Source: Methylobacterium hispanicum (GTDB lineage Bacteria; Pseudomonadota; Alphaproteobacteria; Rhizobiales; Beijerinckiaceae). From it: a stretch of 64,000 bases of DNA. The notes under the pieces are model-generated. The model was given only the letters and a program-made list of their open reading frames with translations, was not told where the DNA came from and searched no databases. Both the position numbers and the translations under genes were made by a program. The stretch lies in the NCBI RefSeq assembly GCF_022179285.1, contig NZ_BPQO01000022.1, positions 1-64,000 on the forward strand. Direction: 5' to 3'. Below, one piece after another: positions 35,601 through 47,600 of the stretch (position 1 is its first letter; every line of letters begins with the position of its first letter).

Positions 35601-38600
35601 CGCCCTGCGCAACGTACTGCCCAACGGCTTCACGGTCAGCGGGCAGACGATCTCCGTCCTCAACGGCAGCGCCTTCCCGTCGGGCCGGGTCGGCGTCACC
35701 GTCCGGGCCGAAGACGGCACCGGCTTCTACGCGGACCGCACGTTCGCCTTCAATCCGAAGTGGGTCCGTGCGCGCCCGATCAAGCCCGATGTGCGCGATC
35801 CCGCGGGCGCCGACGTCTTCGGCATCATGTCGGATGGCCGTTCGAACCTCGGGGTCCAGCTGAAGGCGGGCGAGGCCGTCACGCTGAGCTACGGTCAGTG
35901 GGTGAACGCCTCGAACGGGGCCGCCGTCTCCTCGACCGGTACCGTCGTGGTCGAGGCCCAGACCGCGTCGGGCTGGATCCCCGCCAAGGATGCCGACTGG
36001 ATCGCTCACGCATACCGCGTCCGGGCCGTCACCGACGCCTTCCTCAGCGAGGTCCGCCTCGACGGTCTGCCCGCCCAGTCGGGCCCCGAATGGCTGACGG
36101 CGCAATTGCCGGTCCGCGAGATCGCTTCGCCGACCAGCATCGGTCTGAGTGCGCGGCCGCAATCCGAGTTCTCCGACCAGCGGACCGTCACATACTCGGC
36201 AGCCGGTCCGCTTCCGGAAGGCTTCGCGGTGAACGGCGGCAGCCTGAGCACGCCATCCGGAGAGCAGCTGCCGGCGGGCCTTCTGTCGGTCACCGTGCGG
36301 GCGACCGACAGCGTCGGCGTCTACAGCGATCTCTCGATCCCGTTGATGCCCTCCGCCCCGCGCGCGATCCACGTGAAGCCGTTCGTCAAGGGCCCGGCCG
36401 GCGACGACGACCTGTTCCGCCAGATGTCGGACGGCGTCGTCGGAGCGGGGGCTGCCGGTACGGCCCTGGCCGTCGGCGAGAGCCTCGTGTTCGACTTCGG
36501 TCGCTACGTCTTCCTGTACGCTTCGTCGACCATCGACTCCACGGGCTCCTACGTCTTCGAGGCCGAGACCGGAACGGGCTGGGTCCCGCCCGGATCGGTG
36601 AACAGCCGCGCCAAGCGCTTCCGCTTCCGGGCGACCGATCCAGGCATCATCCGCGAGGCGCGCCTCGACGGCCTCGAAGTCCAGTTGCCTCCGATCTGGG
36701 ATACCCTGGGTACCTTGCGGACCGTCGATCAGGCCGGGCTCGCGCTCGCCCTCTCGACGTCGATCCAGTCGCGCTTCGGGTCGCCGATCGCCTACGCTCC
36801 GACCAAGCCGTTCCCACAGGGGTTCTCGCTCTCCGGTTCGACGCTCGTCGTTCCCCCGGGGGAAAGCTTCACCTCCGGCTCCCTCTCGTTCGTGCTGCGC
36901 GCGACCGATGCCGTCGGTTTCGCGACCGATCGGGAGTTCGCGTTCCAGCCCGCCTCCGTGCGTGCGAAGACCGTGATCCCGTCGAACGTCGTCGATCCGA
37001 ACGGTGCGACCGTCACGCAGATCCTCAACGACGACGTGAAGGGCTCCTCCGCCGCGGGCGTCGCCCTGGCCGCCGGCCAGACGGTCGTCTGGTCCTTCCC
37101 GCGCTACGTGAAGGTCGTCCCGGCCGACAACGTCGTCGACGCCACCGCGCCTGCCGCCCTGGTCCTCGAGACCGACGGCGGACCCGCCGGCTGGGTGCCC
37201 GCAAGCTCCCTCGACACCGGCAAGCGCTTCCGCATCCGCGCCACCGCGGCCGTGACCGTGCGCGAGTACCGCCTCGACGGCGTGGGCGCCTTCGTCCTGC
37301 CGACTTGGACCACCGCCGCCCAGCCCTGGGAGGTCTCGCCCACCGCCGTCGCCGGCCAGACGGGTCTGCAGCTGCAGACCGTGGCCGCCAACAACTCGCC
37401 CTTCGCCGGCGCGATGGCCTACGCCCTCGTCCCGGGCGCCAGCCTGCCCCAGGGCTTCACCCTCTCGGCCACCGGCCTGATCTCCGTGCCCTCCGCGGAC
37501 GTCTTCCCGGCCGGCCGCGTGAACGTGCCGGTGCGCGCCACCGATCCGGTCGGCAACTTCGTCGACCGCACCTTCGCGTTCCACCCGCTCGCCGTCCCGG
37601 CGTCGACCTTCGCGCCCAAGACGGTCGCGAGCGACGCCGGCGCCGACCTGCGCGTGGCCATGCTCGACGGCCGCACCGCCGCGTCCGACGCGTCCGTCGT
37701 GCTCCAGGCCGGCCAGAGCATCGTCTACGACTACGGCACCCAGTGGGTGCGCGTGGCCGCCGCCTCCGTGTTCGACGTCGCCCCGACGGGCGCCGTGCTG
37801 GAGACGGTCGCCGCCGACGGCGGCTGGGTGCAGATGACCCCCTCCCCGGCCTCCGCCTTCCCCGCCGCCGTCCAGGATCAGGGCGGCCGCAAGTTCCGCA
37901 TCCGCCAAGTCACTGGCTCCTCCACCCTGCGCGAGGCCCGCCTCGGCGGACTGCCGGTCCTCGGACCCGTCTGGCAGACGGCAGCGGGCCCCTATCCGGT
38001 CGATCAGTCCATGATCATCGGGGTCGCGCCGGCAGGGTTCGAGTTCCAGCTTTCGACGACGCGGACGGCCATCACGGGTCCCGTCTCCTATGCCTTCGCG
38101 CCGGGCTACACGCCGCCGCCGGGATTCTCCCTGACGGCCGAGGGCAAGGTGAGCGTCCCGCGGGGCGAGAGCTTCGCCGCACGGCGCTACGACCTTCCGA
38201 TCCGAGCCACCACCGACGACTACACCTCGGATCGGACCTTCACGTTCCACCCGGCCGGCACCGCGGCCGCGGGCGTCGTGCCGAAGACGGTCGCGACCGG
38301 CGACGGCGCGGACGTGCGCGTCGCGTTGCTCGACGGCCGCATGGCGGCCGCGGACGAAGCCGTCACGGTCACCACCGGACAGACCATCGTCTATACCTAC
38401 GACCGCTGGGTTCTGATCCAGGCCGCGGCCTTCTTCGACGTGGGTACCTCGAACCTCGGCCTGGAGGTGCAGGCAGGCGACGGAAGCTGGGTCTCCTTGA
38501 GCACCGCGCCCTTCTCGATCTACCCGGCGGCCCACGTCGACCAGGTCGGCCGCGTGTTCCGTCTGCGCCAGACCACGGGCAGTTCGTCGCTCCGCGAGGC

Positions 38601-41600
38601 CCGTCTCGGCGGCCTCCCGGCTCTCGGCCCCGTCTGGGGGACTTCGGCGGGGCCCTATACGGTCAACCAGTCCACCATCGTCGGCTATACGCCGGCCGGA
38701 CTGTCCCTCCCGCTGGGCGCGTCCAAGACCGCCTTGACCGCTTCCCCCGTGGGATACGCGCTCGCGCCGGCCTTCACGGCTCCGGCCGGCTTCGCGGTCT
38801 CGGCCGACGGCAAGCTCGTCGTCCCCGCCGGCGAGAGCTTCCCCTACGGTCGCGTCATGCCCGTGGTCCGCGCCACGGCCGACGACTACACGTCGGACCG
38901 CACTTTCGTCTTCAATCCTGCGAGCGTGCGCCTGAACTCGATCGCCCCGACCTCCGTCCTGGACAAGTCGGGCGCCTCCGTCGTCGTCCCGCTCTACGAC
39001 GGCGCGACCGGTACCTCGGCGACCGGCGTGACCTTGAACGCGGGCGAGAGCATCATCTGGACCTATCCGCGCTTCGTCCAGAACGTCGCCGCGGCCAACG
39101 TCGACGGCGTCAACCTCGGCAACCTCGTCTTCGAGGTCGAGCGGGCCGAGGGTGAATGGGTCGTCCCATCGTCGGTCGACTCGATCGGCCGCCGCTTCCG
39201 CATCCGCTCGACCGCCGCCGGGACCCTCGTCCGCGAGTACCGTCTCGACGGAGCCGGCACCTTCCTGTCCCCGGCATGGGTGACGGCCGGCGGCAGCCGG
39301 ACGGTCACCGAGACGACGATCGGCACGACCTCGCCCGCGACGCTCTCGCTGCAGCTCCAGGCCACCAACCGGTCGCCCTACTCCAACGATCCGCTGCGCT
39401 ACGAGCTCGCGCCGGGCTCCGCTCCGCTCCCGGCCGGCTTCGCGATGACGCAGACCGGGCTAGTCACCGTGCCGAAGGCCAGCGCCTTCCCGGTCGGCAC
39501 CGTCAACTTCGCCGTCCGGGTCTGGGATTCGACCGGCTTCTTCGCCGATCTAGCCTTCAACTTCCTGCCCGAGGTCGTGGCGATGACGGCTCAGATGCCG
39601 TCGAGCGTCGCCGGTCCCGATGGCCCGGACGTGTTCGTCCCGCTGTATTCGGGTCTCAACGACGTCGTCGTGACCATCCGGGCCGGCCAGTCCGTGACCT
39701 GGACCTTCCCGCGCTTCGTGACGCCCGCCGCCGCCTCCTTCTATGTGGCGAACACAAACCTGAGCTTCCTCGCGCTTGAGACGCCGGCCCAGGACGGAAG
39801 CTGGACGCTGCTGCATTACGCCAACAATCCCGGGGCCACCGGCGTCGTCGGCGCTTACGGCAGGACCTACCGTCTCCGGAACACCTCGGGCGTCGACATC
39901 CAGGTATCCAGCGCCCGACTCGGAGGTGTTCCCGCCCAGGCACCGACTTGGAACACTTCGAACACCAACCCCTACATGGTGACCCAGACCGTCGTCGGCG
40001 GCCTGACGACGAGCGCGGTTTCGTCGACCCAGCTCAGCGTCGATCTGTCCGCGAACCAAGTCTTCTCCGGAGCGACCGGCCTCTCGTACGCCGCCGCTCC
40101 CGGAGCGGTTCTGCCTGCCGGGTTCGAGGTCCTGCCGAGAGGCAGCCTGCGGGTCCCCGTCGGAGAGAGCTTCACGGGCGGCTTCGCCGTCATCCCGGTC
40201 CGCGTGACCGACACCCGGGGCTTCTACTCGGACCGCACGTTCAACTTCTATCCGGCTTCCGTCGCCGCGAGCTCGCTCGCTCCTTCCTCCGTCGCGGGAG
40301 CGGACGGGGCCGACGTCTTCACGACCCTGTACGACGGTCTCGTGGACCGCGTCGTCGAACTGGCTCCCAATCAAAGCGTAACGGTCACCTTCCCCAAATT
40401 CGTGAACGTCACCCGCTACTCGGCGGTGACTTGGCGCGACGTCAACATGGGTGGCGCGCTCACCGTCGAGCTCATGCGTGCCGACGGTACTTGGATCCCG
40501 GTCACCAGCAATAGGTTCGTCATTTCGACGGTCAACGGCAACAGATCCGTAGCTTTGTCGAACGAACTGTTGCAAACCGCACCGTACAACGTCGGTCGAC
40601 AGTTCCGCGTGAAGAACAACACCGCCGCCGCATTGACGCTCGGCGAATACCGCATCGACCAGGGACCGGCGTACAAGCCGACCTTCGCAACCACGGGCGG
40701 CCCGTGGGAGGTGAACCAGACGCAGGTCCTCGGAGCCACGCCGGCGGCGCTGTCCTTCCAGATCGGGACCCGGAAGACCTATCCGGACTCGACCGACGCG
40801 TTCACCTACGCTCTCGCGCCGGGATCCAAGGCGCTGCCGTCGAACTTCGGTCTTTCGTCGAGCGGTCTCGTCGTCGTGCCACAGGGCGAGAGCTTCACCC
40901 ACGGCTCGGCGGACTTCACGGTCCGCGCCACGGACTCGCGCGGCTTCTACGCGGATCAGAATCTCGTCTTCCACGCGTCGAGCGTCCCCGCCTCGAGCGT
41001 CAAACCGACGAGCGTGACGGGGCCGAGCGGCGCCAGCGTCTACGCGGAACTCTACGACGGCAGAACGGATCGTTCGGTGGTCCTGCAGCCCGGCGAAGCC
41101 GTGACCGTGGACTTCGCCCAGTACGTCCGCATCGCCAACCGTTCGTCCTGGTTCGGGACCGGCTACGTCGCCACCCTCGTCACGGAGCGCCCGAACGTCG
41201 ACGGTTCGTGGTCGACGCTCGAGCAGATCGTCAACGACAGCCAGGATGGCGTCTGGGGCGACATCGCCCAGCGGACCTCGAAATCATTCCGCATCCGCAA
41301 TGCCGGTACGACCGGTGCGCTGCTGCGGGAGCAGCGCCTCGATCAAGCTCCGTCCCTCGAGCCCGCCTGGGTGACCGGAACGGGGCCGTTCGGCATCGAC
41401 GACGACAAGGTCGCCGGCCAGTCCGGTCTGTCGATGCCCCTGGCCGCGACGAAGCAGTCGCCTGCCACGGGCGCCCTGACCTACGCCCTGGTCGCGGGCC
41501 AAACGGTGCCCGAGGGCTTCGTGGTCGACCCGGCCGGACGGATCGGCGTGCCGGCCGCGTCCGACATGCCGAGCGGCCGCGTCGACCTGACCGTGCGCGC

Positions 41601-44600
41601 CAGCGACGGCCTCGGCTTCTACGCCGACCAGACCCTGACATTCATCCCCTCCGCCGCCGTGCGCGCCCAGAGCGTCCCCCCTGCGGCCGTGAGCGGCCCG
41701 AACGGAGAGGACCTGCGCGTCGCCCTCTACGACGACCGTGGCGACACCGCGTACACGCTGGCCGCGGGTCAGGCCGTCACCTTCACCTGGGACCGCTGGG
41801 TCCAGGTGGCCGACGTCGTGAAGGCGAGCCCCGCTCCGCGCACGCCGGGCGTCCTCTACGCGATCGAGACCCTGGCTCAGGATGGCTCCTGGAGACGGAT
41901 CGGAAGCTACGCGGTCCCCGCGACGGGATCGATCTCGGACACGACCGCCGCGTCGGGCGCCAACCGATACGGACGCACCTTCCGGATCGTGAACACTTCG
42001 GGTTCGCCGACCGCCTTCTCCGAGCTGCGTCCGGACAACGGGCCCGGCTACGGCGTGAGCATCACGACGCCGACCGATCAGCGCCTCGTCGACGAAAGCA
42101 CGATTTCGGGCGCGACGAAGGCCGGCTTCGATCTGCAGCTCGCCGGCAAGTGGTCCCATCCGGCCTCGAAGAGCCTGTCCTGGATGCTGCGCGGCGTCAC
42201 GCCGATCGGGTTCGCAGTCAGCGGCGACGGCGTCGTGAGCGTGCCCCGAGGGTCGGACTTCCCGTTCGGTCGCGTGATCGTGCCCGTGCAGGCGGTCGAC
42301 GACCGCGGCTACACCCGCGATGCCGACTATCCCTTCGTACCCGCCTCGGTACGAGCGAAAGGCGTGATCCCGCAGAGCGTGGTCGGCCCCAACGGCGAGG
42401 ATCTGTTCGTCGCCATGTACGACGGACGCAGCGACACCACCTTCACGCTCGGCGCCGGCCAGTCGATCACCTACACCTTCGACAGGTTCGTCACCGTCGT
42501 CGATGGCACGACGGCCATCCAGACGCACACCGCGAACACCTACGTCATCGAAGTTCCGAACCAGAACGGTGGCTGGACGGTCGCCGTCGGCGTCCAGAAC
42601 GGATCCCAGAACACCTACAATGCGGACTATGCCGCGTCGAAGATCTTCAGGATCAGAAACGCGCTGACGGGCAGCAACCTCTTCTACAACGCTCCGCTCG
42701 ACGGCGCGGCCAACTTCCGCCCGCAGATCACCACGTCCACGACGGGGCGGGTGGTCGACGAGAACGGCATACGGGGCGCGTCGCCGGCGGCTTTCACGCT
42801 CCAGCTCGCCGCGACCGACAACTATCCGGCAGGCGGCAGGATCACGTGGTCGGCCTACAACCCGCTGCCGGAGGGCGTGACCCTGAGCGCGGACGGCCTG
42901 ATCACCGTGCCGCCCGGCACCGCCTTCCCCAGCGGCAACGTCACCGTCTACGCACGGGCGACCAACAGCCGAGGCTTCGCCGGCGATGCGGCCTTCCCGT
43001 TCCGTCCGGACTCGGTGCGCGCCGCCACGGTATCGCCCGTCTCCGTCGTCGGTCCCGGCGAAAAGGATCTGCGGATCGGCCTCTACGACAATGCCGTCAA
43101 CAACTACGTCGCCGACCTCGCCACCGACCATGCCGTCGTCTACACCTACGATCGTTTCGTCCGCGTGGAAAATTTCACCCAATCGACGGGCGGGTATGCG
43201 ACCAATACCAATTACCCGAATGTGGAACTCCAAGTCCCCAATCAGTTCGGAGGCTGGTCGAGCGCGGGGTATTTCTACTATAATTCTTCGACCGCCTTCG
43301 GCGATTATCTGAACCCGAATCTCACGACGTCGAAGGTCTTCAGGGTCGTCACCCGACGGCCGATGTCCGTGGCCGAGTTCCGTCTCGACGGTGCTCCGAG
43401 CTACGGCCTCACGATCGCGACGAGCCAAGCCGCAAGGACGGTGAACGGTGCCGGAATCATCGGTGCAAACCCGGCCGGTACCTCTCTGCAACTCGCAGCC
43501 TCGACCAGCAATCCGGCAGTCAAAAGCGTCCGCTGGACCCTGACAGGCGTCATGCCGACGGGCTTCACGCTCTCGGAAAGCGGCCTCGCCACGGTTCCGA
43601 CCGGTCCGGAATTTCCCTTCGGCGTAGTGAACATGCCGGTGAGGGCCCTCGACGATCAGGGCTTCGGCGCCACCGGAAACTTCCAGTTCCAGGCCGCGAG
43701 CGTCCGGGCGAACACCGTCGCTCCGGACTCGGTCGTCGGGCCCAACAACGAGGACCTTCGCATCGCCCTGTACGACGGATCCGCTTCGACCTTCACCCTG
43801 CAGGCCGGACAGTCGATCACCTACACCTACGATCGCTTCGTCCAGGTCTCCAGCGTCTCGCCGGGCAGCGGTTACGTCGGCAATTCACTGATTGCTGGAC
43901 AAATCAACCAGCTCTCGCTCGAGGTGCCGAACCAGTATGGCGGCTGGACGCAGGTCGCCGTCTTCTGGGCCGACAGCTCGTCGATCTACGCCTCCAGTCT
44001 CCCGTGGGCGGACAATACAGCAAAGATCTTCAGGGTTCGGAACCTGGGCAGTCAGGCGACGCGGCTGAGCGATTTCAGGCTCGACAATCCGCCCAGCTAC
44101 GGACTGGCGATCGGCACGGGAACGCAGCTGCGCTACGTCGACGACACGAACGGCATCGACACGATCCGCGACGCGTCCCCGGCCGGCCTCGGCCTGCAGC
44201 TCGCAGCCCAGCCCGGGCATCCGCTCTCGAAGTCCGTGACCTGGAGCCTGACCGGCGTGACGCCGACCGGGTTCACCCTGGGTGCCGACGGTCTCCTGAC
44301 CGTTCCGGCGCTGGCGGACTTCCCGTTCGGCCTCGTCACCGTACCGGTGCAAGCGAAGGACGACAGAGGCTACACCGCGTTCGCCACCTACTCCTTCATG
44401 GCGAACAGCGTCCGCGCGAGAACGGTGCCGCCCGTCTCCGTCGCGGGTCCCAACGGCGAGGATCTCGCCACCGTCCTGTACGACGGGGGCGCAAACACTA
44501 GGTTCACGCTGCAGCCGGGCGCATCCGTCACCTACACCTACGACCGCTACGTCACCGTAGCCGATGCCGGCATCGATAGCGGGGCTTCGGCAGCCTACTA

Positions 44601-47600
44601 TTTGTCCGGCGTCGCGAACGGCAGCCTCCGCCTCGAAGCACCGTTGCAGGACGGCGGCTGGCAGACGGTCGCATTCTTCGACACGAACTCCGCTGGCGTT
44701 GCGGCCGCGTACATCTCCGCCCAACGTGCTTCGAAGGTCTTCCGCCTGCGCAACGTCGGTACGCCTGCCATCACGCTCTTCGACTTCCGGCTGGACCGGG
44801 CGCAGAGCTACGGCGCCGCCATCACGACGGCCGTGAACAATCGCATCGTCGGCGCGGAGGGGCTGTCCATCCAGCTGACCGCGGTGTCCGGCCATCCGGA
44901 CGCCGCCGGCTTCACGTGGTCGCTCTCCGGCGCGACCCCGATCGGCTTCACGTTGAGTTCGGCGGGGTTCCTGACCGTGCCGGTAGGCCCGGACTTCCCG
45001 TTCGGCTTCGTCAACATGCCGGTGCAGGCGGTCGACACCAAGGGCTTCAGGGCGACTGCGAACTTCGGGTTCCTCGCGTCGTCGGTCGACGCCAGAACGA
45101 TCAAGCCCGCCTCCGTCGTCGGACCCGGCGGAGAGGATCTGTTCGCCAAACTCTACGATGGCGACACCTCGACCGCGTTCGATCTCCAGTCCGGCGCATC
45201 CGTCACCTTCACCTTCGACCGGTTCGTGAACGTCACGGACGTGTCCACGGCGGCCGGCGCCTATGCCGCCAGCATGTCCGGGACCGGGGGCTTCCTTCTG
45301 GAGGTGCCGATGCAGGACGGAAGCTGGGGGGCCTCCCATCGTTTCGCCATCACGGACTCCACCTTCACGAGTTCGGCCGTCTTCAACAACGTGTTGAACC
45401 AGTCGAGGATCTTCCGCCTGCGGAACACGGGGGCCGCCACGACCAGCCTGAAGGAGTTCCGTCTCGACGCTCCCGCTTCCTACGGCCTGACCTGGGGTCA
45501 GGGAGGCACCTTCTTCGTCGGGGATGACCGCATCGCGTCCACGAACAACGGCACGACCGCCCCGTTTACGGACGGCCTCACCCTGATCATGCAGGCGACC
45601 TCGGGCTACCCGGGCGACCCGTCCGTCTCTTACGGCTGGAAGCCGGGCTTCGTCCCCCCGGAGGGCTTCTCGCTCACGAACGGCGGCGTGCTCACGGTCC
45701 CGGCGGCCTCGGTGTTTCCGGCCGGCACCGTCGCCCTGCCGATCCGCGCTACGAGCGCCCTCGGCTTCCATAGCCTCGACCGGACGTTCACGTTCGTGCC
45801 GCAGAGCGTCCGGGCGGCCACGGTCGCGCCCGCATCCGTGCTCGATCCGTCGGGACAGAGCGTCTACGCGGGCCTCTACGACGACGACGTATCGACCTCG
45901 TCGACCAACGCCCTCACGCTGGCGCCCGGCCAGTCCGTCACCTGGACCTATCCGAAGTGGACGCATCTCCTCACGACGTCGTCCGTCGTGGCGAACGCGT
46001 CCTCTACGACCCTGCTGGTCGAGCGCCAGCTTCCCGACGGCTCCTGGCAGACGATGGAGACGCGCGCGATGTCGGGGGGGACATCGAGCGGGATCAACCT
46101 CGGCACCCCGTACCCCTCGAAGGTCTGGCGCCTGCGCAACGTCGGCCAAGCGTCCGCGCCGCTCATCGAGTGGCGCCTGGACGGTGCAGGGTCCTATGCT
46201 CCCGTCTTCGGAACGACCCTGAGCACGCGCTACGTCACGCCCTCGACGATCGTCGATGCCGTCGGGGGAGGCACGCCGACCGCCAACAGCACCGGCCTGA
46301 CCATGCGGCTTCTCGGAACCGTCAGGTCGCCCGGCGAAGGCAGTCTCGCTTGGTCCTGGGGCAACGGCTTCATGCCCCCGGAGGGCTTCACCCTCTCGGC
46401 GGACGGGCTGCTCACGGTTACGGACCGCGAAGCCTTCCCCTTCGGCCTCGTGCAGATGCCGATCAAGGCGACGGATCCGCGTGGCTTCGGCGTCACTCGC
46501 GTGACGAACTTCTCGCCGGATCCCGCACGAGCCAACGCGGTGCTCCGTCCGGCTCAGACCACCGTCAAAAGCCCGACAGATGCCGACCTGTTCACCATGA
46601 TGATCGACGGCGTGACCGCAGCCGGCAGCACCCTGGAGGCGGGACAGTCGATCACCTGGACGTTCTCGAGGTACGTCTACCTGCAGTCCGCGGCGACCGG
46701 GCGAAATCTGTCATCCCAGTCCTGGCAGCTGGAGGTCCCGAACCAGATCGGAGGCTGGACGGCCGTCGAGAACCAAGCCGGTCTTCTGAACGGCAGCGAT
46801 GCGCGGATCGCCCGTACCTACAGGCTGCGCAACGTCGGGGCGTCCGCGATCACGGTCGGCGAGTACAACATCGACGGCGCCACGCAGGGTTCGGCTCCGA
46901 CCCCGCTCGGCTACGGCAGCGATGGGCAGGGCGTCTTCTTCGTTGGCGACTACTCCGGCAGCGCCGTCACGTTCCAGCTCCGGTACTCCTCCGGCGACCC
47001 CTACCGCGGGGGAGGCCTCAGCTACGTCGCCGGGACGTTGCCGGCCGGCATCACGGTATCGTCAACCGGGTTGGTGTCGGTCCCCAGCGGCAAGCGGTAC
47101 AGCGTCAGCGACACCTTCCAGGTCACCGCTACGAACGCGCTGAACAGAAGTTCGGTCACGACGTTCAGGCTTCGGGACACGCGCGAAGTAGGGGTCGTAC
47201 AGTTCCTTGGTTATCTGGGTTGGGCGGACGGCAGCTATGCAGACAGCTGCCACGCCTACCGGAATCCGGCCGCGCCCAAGGTCTACAACGGCGCCACGGG
47301 AGACGGCGTATACCGTATCAACCCCCAGGGCGTAGTCTTCGATGTCTACTGCGACATGACCACGGACGGGGGCGGGTGGACGCAGGCATTCGTCCTGGCG
47401 AATGGTTCGATCGAGCAGATCTACGACCAGCTGTCCGTCATGTACGTCCGGGCCAAGCAACTTCGCTACCTGAACAGGGTCGGGTTCAGGCAAGACACAG
47501 GAAGCGGTGCCGTGGCGGGGGCAAAGTACGCCGCGATCTGCGACTTGCCCAACGCCGGTGGCGGCAGTTCGCTCGCATCATCGCTCGACAGCATCAGCTG

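Noticed and set aside
34213..38535. Long minus-strand open frame (1440 codons) opposite the giant repeat gene
   Set aside because: It is the antisense shadow of strongly biased GC-rich codons; the sequence is Gly/Arg/Asp-rich with no motif, and the plus frame has clear repeat domains. The same applies to 32383-34179, 41284-43491 and 43885-46149.
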